Shown here piece by piece: positions 29,019-39,154 of a stretch of DNA of 64,000 nucleotides (position 1 is the stretch's first letter; each line of letters starts with the position of its first letter). This DNA is from an uncultured Tolumonas sp. (GTDB lineage: Bacteria > Pseudomonadota > Gammaproteobacteria > Enterobacterales > Aeromonadaceae). A program made the position numbers and the translations under genes. Location: NCBI RefSeq assembly GCF_963676665.1, contig NZ_OY781381.1:124001-188000 (forward strand), read 5' to 3'. The notes below the pieces were generated by a model. The model was not told the DNA's origin. It made no database searches and saw only the letters and a list, made by a program, of their open reading frames with translations.

Positions 29019-30539
29019 GTGAGTTTACTCTGGTTAATACTGTTACCGTTTATTGGCGGCTTCCTCTGCTGGTTGGTGGAATTCACCCACAAAGGAACCA
29101 ACATTCCGCGCTGGATTGCGCTGGTGACCATGTCACTGCAACTACTGTTATCGCTCAGTTTGTGGCAATCACATGATTTCTCTTTAGTGCTGCCAGGACA
29201 AGGCAACTGGACGCTCGATTACCAGCTGCCTTGGATCCCCCGCTTCGGTATTTCCGTTCATTTAGCGATGGATGGGATTTCCCTGCTGATGGTGTCACTG
29301 ACCGGTCTGCTGGGTATTTTGGCGGTCGTCTGTTCCTGGAATGAAATTCAGGATCGTGTCGGTTTCTTCCACCTAAACCTGTTGTGGATCTTAGGTGGTG
29401 TTATCGGCGTGTTCTTGTCACTGGATCTGTTCCTGTTTTTCTTCTTCTGGGAAATGATGCTGGTGCCGATGTACTTCCTGATTGCGCTGTGGGGACACAG
29501 TGGCTCTGATGGACGTACCCGTATTTATGCGGCAACCAAATTTTTCCTATACACGCAGGCCAGTGGTTTGCTGATGCTGCTCTCTATTCTGGCATTAGTC
29601 TTTATCCATTACCGGGCAACTGGTGTGTTCTCTTTCGATTACACCCAACTGCTGAACACCAGCATGGCACCGGAAGTGGAATTTATGCTGATGTTAGGTT
29701 TCTTCATCGCCTTTGCGGTGAAGATGCCACTGGTACCACTGCACGGCTGGTTACCCGATGCACATAGTCAGGCGCCAACAGCCGGTTCCGTTGACTTAGC
29801 CGGGATCTTGCTGAAAACCGCAGCCTACGGGTTATTACGTTTCGGTATTCCGCTATTCCCGCATGCCTCCGCTGATTTTGCCCCCATTGCCATGACGCTG
29901 GGTTTGATTGGTATCATTTATGGTGCGGTACTGGCGTTCAGTCAAACAGATATCAAACGCCTGGTCGCTTACACCAGCGTCTCGCACATGGGATTTGTGG
30001 TTATCGCCCTGTATGCCGGCACAGCAACCGCCATTCAGGGTGCGGTGGTGCAAATGGTGGCTCATGGCTTATCAGCGGCAGGCTTATTCATCATGTGCGG
30101 ACAATTGTATGAACGTCTGCACACCCGTGATCTGCGAGAAATGGGTGGCTTATGGCATCGCCTTCGCTATCTACCGGGCATCATGTTGTTTTTCTCTGTC
30201 GCATCACTGGGCTTACCGGGCACCGGTAATTTTGTCGGTGAATTCATGATCTTGTTAGGCAGTTTCCCATCTGTACCGACGATTGTCATTGTTTCCACCG
30301 TGGGGTTAGTGCTGGCTTCTGTTTACTCACTGACAATGCTACAACGCGCTTGTTTTGGACAAGGTAAAGTGAATACCCCACTGCGCGGTTTAAATCTGCG
30401 TGAGTTTGGTATTTTGCTGCTGTTAGTTGCCTTGCTGGTTGGCCTTGGCGTTTATCCACAGCCTGTGCTGGATGTCAGTGGCATGACGGGAACACTGTTA
30501 CAACCTGACAGTGCGCTTGCCGTTACCGGTCAGCCTTAG
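29019..30539 (+). CDS. nuoM: NADH-quinone oxidoreductase subunit M
   Basis: Antiporter-like proton-pumping subunit of 506 residues and about 14 helices. Conserved FFWEMMLVPMYFLIALWG and LHGWLPDAHSQAPTAGSV blocks are present. The start is a GTG at 29019 preceded by AGGAGG, the strongest ribosome binding site in the operon. Confidence 0.96.
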   Translation: MSLLWLILLPFIGGFLCWLVEFTHKGTNIPRWIALVTMSLQLLLSLSLWQSHDFSLVLPGQGNWTLDYQLPWIPRFGISVHLAMDGISLLMVSLTGLLGILAVVCSWNEIQDRVGFFHLNLLWILGGVIGVFLSLDLFLFFFFWEMMLVPMYFLIALWGHSGSDGRTRIYAATKFFLYTQASGLLMLLSILALVFIHYRATGVFSFDYTQLLNTSMAPEVEFMLMLGFFIAFAVKMPLVPLHGWLPDAHSQAPTAGSVDLAGILLKTAAYGLLRFGIPLFPHASADFAPIAMTLGLIGIIYGAVLAFSQTDIKRLVAYTSVSHMGFVVIALYAGTATAIQGAVVQMVAHGLSAAGLFIMCGQLYERLHTRDLREMGGLWHRLRYLPGIMLFFSVASLGLPGTGNFVGEFMILLGSFPSVPTIVIVSTVGLVLASVYSLTMLQRACFGQGKVNTPLRGLNLREFGILLLLVALLVGLGVYPQPVLDVSGMTGTLLQPDSALAVTGQP

Positions 30540-30548
30540 GAGATATGT

Positions 30549-32015
30549 ATGTTTAACTTTGCACAATTGATTGCTGAACTACCGCTGCTGCTGACGGCAC
30601 TGACAGCCATCGCAGTGATGCTGTCAATTGCATGGCAGCGTAACCATCGTCAGGTTTTCCTGATTACCGTCATCGGGTTAAATGCAGCACTGGTCAGCTT
30701 GTTAGTGGCCAGTCATGCAGTGCCTGTCATTGTAACGCCATTGCTGATTGTTGATTCGTATGCTGTATTTTATACCGCGCTGATCATCATTGGTTCACTG
30801 GCGACGGTAACACTTGCACGGGCCTGGCTGAAAAAATTCCCCGACAACCGGGAAGAGTTTTATCTGTTGCTGTTGCTGGCATCAACCGGCGCTATCGTTA
30901 TGGCGCAGGCACATCATCTGGCGGCACTGTTTATCGGTATCGAATTGATGTCGCTGCCACTGTTCGGTCTGGTCGGTTACGCGTTCCGCCAACGTCGTTC
31001 TCTGGAGGCTGCGGTTAAATACATGGTGTTGTCCGCCAGTGCGACCGCATTCCTGCTGTTCGGTATTGCCCTGATTTACGCACAATGCGGCAGTCTGGAC
31101 ATTGCTACTATCGGCGCACAGCTGTCTAAATTACCCTCCACCGAAACCGCCCACGTTACCTTGCTGATTGTTGGTTTGGGTATGATGGTGATTGGCTTTG
31201 GTTTTAAATTATCACTAGTGCCATTCCACCTGTGGACACCCGATGTCTACCAAGGCGCACCAGCTCCGGTAACAACCTATCTGGCGACGGTCAGTAAGAT
31301 TGCTGTCTTTGCCGTGTTACTGCGTTTGTTCTATACCATTCCTGCAACTGATTCATTCTTCTATCAGCTGTTGGGTGGTCTGGCGTTTGTTTCAATAGTC
31401 ACTGGTAACTTACTGGCCCTGCTGCAAAGTAATCTGAAACGTCTGTTAGGTTTTTCATCCACGGCGCATTTCGGTTATTTACTGGTTGCCCTGATTGCCT
31501 GCCGTCTGGGTACATTATCGTTCGAAGCCGTAGCGCTCTATCTGGTGATGTATCTGCTCACATCTGTTGGCAGTTTTGGGGTGGTAAGTCTGATGTCCAG
31601 CCCTTACCAAGATAAGGATGCGGAAGACCTGCCCGCTTATCGTGGTCTGTTCTGGCGTCGTCCGGTGTTAACAGCAGCGATGACGGTGATGTTCCTGTCA
31701 CTGGCCGGTATTCCAATGACATTAGGGTTTATCGGTAAGTTTTATATTCTGGCAGTTGGTATCCAGTTCCACTTCTGGTGGCTGACCGGAGCCGTGGTGT
31801 TCGGTAGTGCAGTCGGGCTTTATTACTATCTGCGCGTGATCAGTATTTTGTATCTGCGCACACCCGGTATGCCATCACGCGATGCCAGCAACGACTGGGC
31901 ACTCACTACCGGTGGTTTTATGGTGCTGCTCTCCGCTATTTTGGTGGTCGCACTGGGTATCTACCCGCAACCCCTGCTTGATCTGCTGCCACTCGCACAA
32001 CTCGCCACACCTTAA
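30549..32015 (+). CDS. nuoN: NADH-quinone oxidoreductase subunit N
   Basis: Third antiporter-like pumping subunit, 488 residues, last gene of the operon. Typical text: [38 protein letters not shown] and [12 protein letters not shown]. It is followed by a hairpin that probably ends the nuo transcript. Confidence 0.96.
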   Translation: MFNFAQLIAELPLLLTALTAIAVMLSIAWQRNHRQVFLITVIGLNAALVSLLVASHAVPVIVTPLLIVDSYAVFYTALIIIGSLATVTLARAWLKKFPDNREEFYLLLLLASTGAIVMAQAHHLAALFIGIELMSLPLFGLVGYAFRQRRSLEAAVKYMVLSASATAFLLFGIALIYAQCGSLDIATIGAQLSKLPSTETAHVTLLIVGLGMMVIGFGFKLSLVPFHLWTPDVYQGAPAPVTTYLATVSKIAVFAVLLRLFYTIPATDSFFYQLLGGLAFVSIVTGNLLALLQSNLKRLLGFSSTAHFGYLLVALIACRLGTLSFEAVALYLVMYLLTSVGSFGVVSLMSSPYQDKDAEDLPAYRGLFWRRPVLTAAMTVMFLSLAGIPMTLGFIGKFYILAVGIQFHFWWLTGAVVFGSAVGLYYYLRVISILYLRTPGMPSRDASNDWALTTGGFMVLLSAILVVALGIYPQPLLDLLPLAQLATP

Positions 32016-32023
32016 CCTTCTCT

Positions 32024-32056
32024 CCGGCACATTTCCTGTGAAGTGTGCCGGTATTT
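32024..32056 (+). terminator. Probable terminator of the nuo operon
   Basis: A 12-bp stem (CCGGCACATTTC / GAAGTGTGCCGG, one G-T pair) with a 4-nt loop begins nine bases after nuoN. The following tract TATTTC is only moderately T-rich. Confidence 0.55.
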
Positions 32057-32088
32057 CATGCATCTTTGCTACCTGATTGATCTTAAAT

Positions 32089-32105
32089 TGGTACTATAAA
32101 TACCA
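32089..32105. promoter_or_regulatory. Candidate operator TGGTA-N7-TACCA upstream of the GntR gene
   Basis: An inverted repeat, TGGTACTATAAATACCA, lies 55 bp before the regulator start. HutC-subfamily GntR proteins bind short palindromes with TGGT-type arms, so this is a plausible autoregulatory site. The half-site resembles the GGTAT repeats in front of the PTS gene. Confidence 0.5.
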
Positions 32106-32159
32106 CTTGAACCAAGCTATTGTCTGGAAAGCAGACCGTTGCCATGCGAAGGAGTTACC

Positions 32160-32963
32160 GTGTTATATAAAAATATCGCTAAAAAGCTGCGGTTTCGCAT
32201 CAATTCCGATGAATTTGCCATTGGCGATGTCTTGCCGACTGAACGACAACTGATGGAAGAATATCAAGCCAGCCGGGTGTCGATCCGCAAAGCCATCGAA
32301 GAATTAGTTGTATTGGATTTGATTGAAAAAAAACAAGGTAGTGGGACCTACATCAAGCGAAAAGAAGTAGTCCACCTGATGAGTCCATTGCAAAGTGGAC
32401 TTGAGAGTTCCAATGAAAGAGGACAAACCATCACTAGTGATGTATTGGAATTCGCGATTGTGTATCCCGATGATGAAATTGCTAACCGGTTAAAAATCAA
32501 CACCACCGATCGCGTGTATTACACCAAACGTCTGCGAAAAATTAATGATCGTCCGCAGATCATCGAAGAAAGTTTTATGCCGGTGAACTTGTTTCCCGAG
32601 CTGAGTATCCGCACCTTAGAGCGCTCAAAATTTGAATATATTGAGAAAAATCTGGGTCTGATTATCGAAGGTAGTTATCAGGAGTTTTCACCGGTAATAC
32701 CCGATAAAGAAGAAGAAAAGTTATTGAATCTGCAAGGTCGTGAACCGGTACTACAAATCACGTCCCTCTCTAATTTCCAAGATGGCACGATTTTCGACTA
32801 TAGCATTATGAAATTTAAGGCCAGCGAATATCTGCATGCGATTTATGTGCGTCGTGAAACACAAGGGCCACTGCTGTCGCAAAAGAAAGGAAGCACAACA
32901 GACCATGACTCGCAATTGCATGCATCCGCTGAGGAAACACTCAAGTTTTATCCCGTACAATAG
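32160..32963 (+). CDS. GntR-family transcriptional regulator with UTRA domain (HutC subfamily)
   Basis: A 267-residue regulator. The N-terminal winged helix-turn-helix holds the GntR signature GDVLPTERQLMEEYQASRVSIRKAIEEL, followed by GSGTYIKRK, and a C-terminal UTRA ligand domain from about residue 75 contains YYTKRLRKINDRPQIIEESFMPV. UTRA proteins bind small effectors, often sugar phosphates. The GTG at 32160 has AAGGAG five bases upstream; the more upstream ATG at 32139 lies before that site. It probably forms a bicistron with the aldehyde reductase 29 bp downstream and may also control the divergently organised PTS/GH4 genes. The C-terminal tail after residue 240 is hydrophilic and not conserved. 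Confidence 0.85.
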   Translation: MLYKNIAKKLRFRINSDEFAIGDVLPTERQLMEEYQASRVSIRKAIEELVVLDLIEKKQGSGTYIKRKEVVHLMSPLQSGLESSNERGQTITSDVLEFAIVYPDDEIANRLKINTTDRVYYTKRLRKINDRPQIIEESFMPVNLFPELSIRTLERSKFEYIEKNLGLIIEGSYQEFSPVIPDKEEEKLLNLQGREPVLQITSLSNFQDGTIFDYSIMKFKASEYLHAIYVRRETQGPLLSQKKGSTTDHDSQLHASAEETLKFYPVQ

Positions 32964-32992
32964 CGCTCCTACCGTTAAAGGAAACAAAGAAG

Positions 32993-34153
32993 ATGAACAA
33001 CTTTAGTTTTCGTAACCCTACCAAAATTCATTTTGGCAAAGGTCAAATCGCAAAAATCAAAGAAGAAATTCCGGCAGATGCTCGCGTATTGATCACCTAT
33101 GGCGGTGGCAGCATCAAAAAAAATGGTGTTTTAGCGCAAGTCCATGCGGCCTTAGAAAACATCACTTTTTTTGAGTTTGGTGGCATCGAACCTAATCCGC
33201 ATTTTGAAACATTGATGCAAGCCATTGAGCTGGTAAAACAAGAAAAAATTACCTATCTACTGGCAGTGGGTGGTGGCTCCGTGGTGGATGGTACAAAATT
33301 CATAGCCGGAGCCAGTTGCTATGAAGGTGATCCGCTGGAGATGATTTACACCCGCGCATCAAAGGTTAAAACAGCCTTACCTCTTGGCTGTGTGCTGACA
33401 CTGCCAGCAACGGGTTCCGAGATGAACGGTAATGCCGTGGTGACCCGTTGGGAAACCAAAGATAAAATGGGCATGTTCTCTGAGTTGATGCGCCCTACAT
33501 TCTCTATTCTCGATCCGGAAACCACTTACAGCTTGCCCGCTCGTCAGGTTGGCAACGGTGTCGTCGATGCAATGGTGCATATCTTAGAACAATACATGAC
33601 TTATCCGGTCCAAGGTAAAGTGCAGGATTATTATGCCGAAAGCCTGCTGAAGATCCTGATGGAAGATGGCCCACAAGCACTGACCGATCCGATGAACTAT
33701 GATGTGCGCGCCAATATCATGTGGGCGGCAACACAAGCCCTGAATGGTATGCTGAGTCTGGGTATGCCTGGTGACTGGTCCATCCATGCCATTGGCCACC
33801 AGATCACGGCGCTGTATGGTTTGGATCATGCGCAAACCCTGGCAATCGTGTTACCGGCGGTTTGGAGTTACAAGAAAGCGCAGAAAAAAGCCAAATTACT
33901 GCAATATGCCGATCACGTATTAGGTATTAAAGAAGCTAATGATGACGACCAGAGTGCAACGTTAGCGATAGAAAAAACCCGCGCATTTTTTGAATCAATG
34001 GGAGTGCCAACGCGCTTCTCTGCGTATGGTCTGGATGCAACCGCCATTCCCGCTATCGTTGAAAAATTAAGACAACATGGGCGTTTAAAACTGGGGGAAC
34101 ACGGCGATATTACACCGGATGATGTAACACAATTACTGCAGTTAGCTCTATAA
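32993..34153 (+). CDS. yqhD: Iron-containing alcohol dehydrogenase, YqhD type (NADPH-dependent aldehyde reductase)
   Basis: Group III (iron-type) alcohol dehydrogenase of 386 residues, aligning end to end with E. coli YqhD (387), which reduces short-chain aldehydes with NADPH. The nucleotide motif GGGSVVDG is at 93-100. The metal ligands correspond to D192, H196, H265 and H279 (VVDAMVH, DWSIHAIGH, LDHAQ). An AAGGA site precedes the ATG. Placement behind a GntR/UTRA gene and next to a PTS/GH4 pair is not the E. coli context, where AraC-type YqhC controls it. Physiological substrate unknown; butanol-dehydrogenase-like names are possible in databases. Confidence 0.9.
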   Translation: MNNFSFRNPTKIHFGKGQIAKIKEEIPADARVLITYGGGSIKKNGVLAQVHAALENITFFEFGGIEPNPHFETLMQAIELVKQEKITYLLAVGGGSVVDGTKFIAGASCYEGDPLEMIYTRASKVKTALPLGCVLTLPATGSEMNGNAVVTRWETKDKMGMFSELMRPTFSILDPETTYSLPARQVGNGVVDAMVHILEQYMTYPVQGKVQDYYAESLLKILMEDGPQALTDPMNYDVRANIMWAATQALNGMLSLGMPGDWSIHAIGHQITALYGLDHAQTLAIVLPAVWSYKKAQKKAKLLQYADHVLGIKEANDDDQSATLAIEKTRAFFESMGVPTRFSAYGLDATAIPAIVEKLRQHGRLKLGEHGDITPDDVTQLLQLAL

Positions 34154-34176
34154 AAAATGCCACCGAATGGTGGCAT
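34152..34176 (-). terminator. Terminator of the PTS-GH4 operon
   Basis: A perfect 8-bp stem ATGCCACC / GGTGGCAT with a 4-nt loop. The T run (TTTTTT) exists only on the minus strand, so it ends the GH4 transcript. On the plus strand the hairpin directly follows yqhD but lacks a T tract. Confidence 0.8.
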
Positions 34177-34211
34177 GACTTAACCCAAGAACAACTCCCC
34201 TCATCTTCTGT

Positions 34212-34245
34212 TTCAACAGGCTTCGCCGCAGCAAAGCCTGTTGAA
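34212..34245. other. Hairpin between yqhD and the GH4 gene
   Basis: A 12-bp perfect stem TTCAACAGGCTT / AAGCCTGTTGAA with a 10-nt GC-rich loop, immediately after the GH4 stop codon on the minus strand. It has no T run. It may protect the 3' end of the transcript or act with the terminator that follows. Confidence 0.6.
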
Positions 34246-34251
34246 CAGCGA

Positions 34252-35592
<1,341 letters not shown>

Positions 35593-35608
35593 CTACGACT
35601 AATTAATT

Positions 35609-35664
35609 ATTTAACTATTTAGATTTAACCATTCAGGTTTAATTACTCAGATTTAACCATTATT
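35609..35664. repeat. 14-bp tandem repeat, four copies, in the PTS-GH4 spacer
   Basis: Four consecutive imperfect 14-mers: ATTTAACTATTTAG, ATTTAACCATTCAG, GTTTAATTACTCAG and ATTTAACCATTATT. The spacer is very AT-rich, and a further degenerate unit may follow towards the PTS stop codon. It is transcribed between the permease and GH4 genes. Confidence 0.75.
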
Positions 35665-35670
35665 TAATCA

Positions 35671-37254
35671 TTAAGCATTTTTCATCAGGTTTTCCATGCT
35701 GTCGCGAACCTGCGGCACCGATAAACCAATAATCACTTGTATTGCATCTTTATTTCTGACCACACCATGCGCCCCAATTTGACGGAAGGCTGCATCACTC
35801 ATCACCTGTTTTTCATCTTTCACACTGATACGAAGGCGAGTCGCACAGTTATTTACTTCGGCAATATTTTCACTGCCACCTAATGCTTCCAGTAATTGCC
35901 ATGCCTGATCATCAAACTGACTACCTTTATTATCTTCGCTTTGAGCACCTTGACGGTTTTTATAATCCGCTTTGGTGAATAATTTAATATCTTCGGCTTC
36001 AGCTTCACGGCCCGGAGTTTTCACATCAAAGCGGACAATCAAATATTTAAAGACAAAGAAGTAGATGACGGTAAAGACACTGCCAATCATGATTTGCATA
36101 ACAACATTCATGGCGTGGTTGTGGAACATCGGTAGCCAGTTCTGCACCATGATTTCCAGTAAACCGCCCCCCATGTTGCCCACGATGCCATTCATATACA
36201 TCACCGCAGCCATGGTTGCCGCCAGCACTGCATGGATGGCAAACAGGAACGGCGCCACGAACAGGAAGGTAAACTCCAGTGGTTCAGTAATCCCCACCAA
36301 CACTGCAGTCAGCACTGCAGGGATCAGCAAACCCGCTACTTTCTTTTTATTCTCTGGTTTTGCTGTCATGTACATTGCACCGGCAATACCAATGGCACCA
36401 AAGATTTTCGAGTTACCGTGCAGAGCAAATGCACCTTGAGGGAACAACTTGATCAGCGGTTCAGTGGAGTTACTAAATTCCGCGATATGTTGGATCCAGT
36501 AAGCCTGAATACCACCTTCCACGACTGCCGGGCCAAGCACGAACGGACCATAGATAAAGTGATGCAAACCAGTCGGGATCAGAATGCGTTCCAGGAAAGT
36601 GTAGATCCAGACACCCAGTGCCCCCGCATGACTCAGGAATACCTGCAAAGACGCAATGCCACCTTGTACTTTTGGCCATACCAGTGCAGTTAAAAATGCC
36701 AGCGGTAACATCGCAATAAAACCAATAATGGTTACAAAAGCTGTACCTTGGAAAATACCGAGATAATCAGGCAATTTTTTATCAAAATAGCGGTTATGCA
36801 CATAGGTCATAATGGCCGCAATAAAGATAGAACCGATAATACTGGTATCTAAGGTTTTAATACCTGCAATATTAGTTAACCCACTAACACCGCCAATTGG
36901 CTGATTAAAATTAACCCCAAAATCAGCACCCCAGGTTGTTAATATGGCAGCAATAAAATAATTAAATGTCAGATAAGAAACTATTACTGCTAAACAAGCC
37001 CGAGCTGGCGCCGTTTTAGCTAAGCCGATTGGCAAACCAATGGCGAAAATAATTAGCATATTACGAAATACAGTCCAGCTTCCTTCCTGAATAATCATCC
37101 AGAGTTTAAACCAGACCGTATCAGAATTAGCAATTGAACCCACTAACTGCGGGTTGGTTAATAATATGGATATACCAGCAACTATTCCCGCGAACGGGAA
37201 TAACAATACGGGGGTAAACATCGCGCCGCCGAATCGTTGTAATAACTTTAACAT
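35671..37254 (-). CDS. PTS alpha-glucoside transporter subunit IIBC (GlvC/AglA type)
   Basis: Imports and phosphorylates an alpha-glucoside such as maltose or sucrose isomers. The 527 residues comprise an N-terminal IIC membrane domain (about 1-430, roughly ten hydrophobic segments, GITEPLEFTFLF motif) and a C-terminal IIB domain with the phosphorylation-site cysteine near C470 in NNCATRLRI. No IIA domain is attached or nearby, so the glucose IIA protein (Crr) probably donates phosphate. A GAGGAG site precedes the ATG. It is the first gene of a two-gene operon with the GH4 enzyme, which would hydrolyse its phosphorylated product. Confidence 0.93.
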   Translation of the reverse strand: MLKLLQRFGGAMFTPVLLFPFAGIVAGISILLTNPQLVGSIANSDTVWFKLWMIIQEGSWTVFRNMLIIFAIGLPIGLAKTAPARACLAVIVSYLTFNYFIAAILTTWGADFGVNFNQPIGGVSGLTNIAGIKTLDTSIIGSIFIAAIMTYVHNRYFDKKLPDYLGIFQGTAFVTIIGFIAMLPLAFLTALVWPKVQGGIASLQVFLSHAGALGVWIYTFLERILIPTGLHHFIYGPFVLGPAVVEGGIQAYWIQHIAEFSNSTEPLIKLFPQGAFALHGNSKIFGAIGIAGAMYMTAKPENKKKVAGLLIPAVLTAVLVGITEPLEFTFLFVAPFLFAIHAVLAATMAAVMYMNGIVGNMGGGLLEIMVQNWLPMFHNHAMNVVMQIMIGSVFTVIYFFVFKYLIVRFDVKTPGREAEAEDIKLFTKADYKNRQGAQSEDNKGSQFDDQAWQLLEALGGSENIAEVNNCATRLRISVKDEKQVMSDAAFRQIGAHGVVRNKDAIQVIIGLSVPQVRDSMENLMKNA

Positions 37255-37372
37255 TGTTGTCGCTCCTCAGTTTCCAGCCTCAGTGACGTGGATCGTCATC
37301 TCCATCGACAAGTTCTTTTTTATGTTTGAGCCGTTGAAATTTTTCATGTTGCTAATGATGTTGTGCAGTATC

Positions 37373-37415
37373 AATATAGAACCAATGTAGCTATAAAAAA
37401 GCGACAAAGATCACA
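37373..37415 (-). promoter_or_regulatory. CRP-dependent promoter of the PTS-GH4 operon
   Basis: On the minus strand, TGTGATCTTTGTCGCT (37415-37400, centre 37407.5) resembles a CRP site with one strong half. A -10 box TATATT is at 37378-37373. A start about seven bases further on would be at 37366, exactly 41.5 bp from the CRP-site centre, which is the class II arrangement. No good -35 box is present, as expected for activator dependence. Confidence 0.55.
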
Positions 37416-37417
37416 AA

Positions 37418-37507
37418 GGTATCTTATTGGTATTAATAAGTGACTTTTTGGTATCTAGCAAAGAAAGGAAATGAAGAAATGGCTACAGACACCCTCAAAA
37501 TAGGTAT
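37418..37507. repeat. Four phased GGTAT repeats upstream of the PTS promoter
   Basis: The pentamer GGTAT occurs on the plus strand at 37418, 37429, 37450 and 37503, each flanked by A/T triplets (AAAGGTATCTTA, ATTGGTATTAAT, TTTGGTATCTAG, ATAGGTATTATT). The spacings of 11, 21 and 53 bp are near one, two and five helical turns, so the sites lie on about the same DNA face. The arms match those of the palindrome before the GntR gene. Confidence 0.5.
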
Positions 37508-37601
37508 TATTTACTCAAAAATAAAAAGACCAATTTAAGCAGAAAAGAAATACACACCAAATGGAAAATAAATAACCGATAGGAATACAGATCAATGGGC
37601 G

Positions 37602-37632
37602 GAAAAGAATACAGGCAGGTTTTCCTGCCTGT
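37602..37632 (-). terminator. Terminator of the rhlB-gppA operon
   Basis: A perfect 9-bp stem ACAGGCAGG / CCTGCCTGT with a 4-nt loop begins nine bases after the gppA stop. The minus strand continues ATTCTTTT. Confidence 0.75.
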
Positions 37633-37641
37633 TAGCGAGAA

Positions 37642-39147
37642 TCAGATATCTGATTCTTCAATTGAGGTAGGCCAGCCCATCGCGGTCTGACGATCAGCTT
37701 CCAGCTGCAATTCCGACGCTCGCAGGTAGTGTTCATTCAACCAACCCAGCGGCAAACGTAAAATCAGCTGTTCATCTTTTGCTTCGATACCAAATTTAGG
37801 TACGGAACCTTCAGTACGCCGCATACAAAGAATGATCGCAAAACGCAGCAAACGAGCAAGTCGGGTTGCCTGACGCAAAGAAACCGCATTCTGTTTCTCC
37901 AGCACTTCCAGTTTAAAGCCATCGCGCTGGTTATAGACCAGCGCAGACAATAACTGCTTCTGTGCTGGAGTAAACCCTGGCATATCAATATTATCAATGA
38001 TATAGGCTGCATGCTGCGGTGCTTTTTTATACTCGATACAAAGCCCCAGCTCATGCAACATCGCCGCCCAACGCAACATCGGACGCCCATACTGTTCGCT
38101 CAGATGCCACTCTTTCTGTACTTGCTGGAAAGCATACAATGCAGCATCACGTACTCGTTCAGCCTGAATACGATCCATCTGATAACGGGTGATCAAGCTG
38201 TCAGCAGCCCGTTCACGCACATCACAACTACGGCGCTTGCCGATCATGCCGTAAATCAAACCTTCACGTAGCGCACCACCCGCCAGCGTCATGTTTTCAA
38301 TTTGCAGCATTTCAAAGATAGCAATCAGGATCGCCAACCCAGACGGGAAAACACTGAGTCGCTCCGGCATTAAGCCTTGCAACACCAGCATATCGAGATG
38401 GCCACAGGTGATCGCTTGCGCTTTCAGCTCATATAATTTTGCCAACGTAACGCGTTCACTGCGCCCCTGTGCAATCATGATCTCCTGCAACGCCTGTACG
38501 GTACCAGATGCACCCACGCAACTTAACCAACCCAGCGCACGATAATCCTCAGCAACGTCTTGCAGAACCACTTTAGCCGCCTCGATAGCCGCGGTAAAAT
38601 TGGCTTCGTTCAGCAGGCCATCGGCAAAATAGCGTTTGATCCAAGTAACACAGCCCATATGCAGACTGTTCAGCAACTTGGCATCATTACTTTCGCCAAT
38701 CACCAACTCCGTGCTGGCACCACCGATATCAATGACCAGACGATTGCCTTCCCCACTCGACGTCCAAGAGACACCTTGGTAAATGGTACGGGCTTCATCT
38801 TCGCCGGAAATGATCTCGATTTTATGTCCCAACACCTGTTCGGCGATCTGCAGGAACGAATCAACATTCCGCGCTAAACGCAAAGTCGCGGTGCCAACCA
38901 CCCGGATATTCTCACGCGGCACATCCTGCAACTGTTCGGCGAACAAGCGCAGACAATCCCAGCCCCGCGCCATCGCCTCAAGGCTCAAATTGTGTTCATT
39001 ATCCAGTCCGGCAGCCAGACGCACTTTACGTTTGACCTTGGCCACCGTGCGGATGGCGCCAGCCACTTCCCGCACCACCAGCATGTGGAAGCTATTCGAG
39101 CCAAGATCAATTGCAGCATATAATGGAGATTGATCCACGTGAGACAT
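37642..39147 (-). CDS. gppA: Guanosine-5'-triphosphate,3'-diphosphate pyrophosphatase
   Basis: Ppx/GppA-family phosphatase that converts pppGpp to ppGpp in the stringent response; family members also attack polyphosphate. The 501 residues include the ASKHA phosphate-binding motif AAIDLGSNSFHML near the N-terminus, VIDIGGASTELV, and a C-terminal HD-like domain with the GppA-type PQHAAYIIDNIDMPGFTPAQK. Position next to rhlB and trxA is the E. coli gppA locus, which favours GppA over Ppx. Start chosen at 39147 (MSHVDQSPLYAAIDLG), 7 bp after the rhlB stop; a longer frame overlaps rhlB. Confidence 0.9.
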   Translation of the reverse strand: MSHVDQSPLYAAIDLGSNSFHMLVVREVAGAIRTVAKVKRKVRLAAGLDNEHNLSLEAMARGWDCLRLFAEQLQDVPRENIRVVGTATLRLARNVDSFLQIAEQVLGHKIEIISGEDEARTIYQGVSWTSSGEGNRLVIDIGGASTELVIGESNDAKLLNSLHMGCVTWIKRYFADGLLNEANFTAAIEAAKVVLQDVAEDYRALGWLSCVGASGTVQALQEIMIAQGRSERVTLAKLYELKAQAITCGHLDMLVLQGLMPERLSVFPSGLAILIAIFEMLQIENMTLAGGALREGLIYGMIGKRRSCDVRERAADSLITRYQMDRIQAERVRDAALYAFQQVQKEWHLSEQYGRPMLRWAAMLHELGLCIEYKKAPQHAAYIIDNIDMPGFTPAQKQLLSALVYNQRDGFKLEVLEKQNAVSLRQATRLARLLRFAIILCMRRTEGSVPKFGIEAKDEQLILRLPLGWLNEHYLRASELQLEADRQTAMGWPTSIEESDI

Positions 39148-39154
39148 CCTGTCG

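Larger units (their letters stand above)
37255..37641. other. Regulatory intergenic region upstream of the PTS-GH4 operon
   Basis: 387 bp without a gene. It contains a class II CRP-type promoter for the PTS operon, four GGTAT repeats and, at its far end, the terminator of the gppA operon. The part from 37480 to 37600 is purine-rich on the plus strand with no other recognised signal. Confidence 0.7.
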
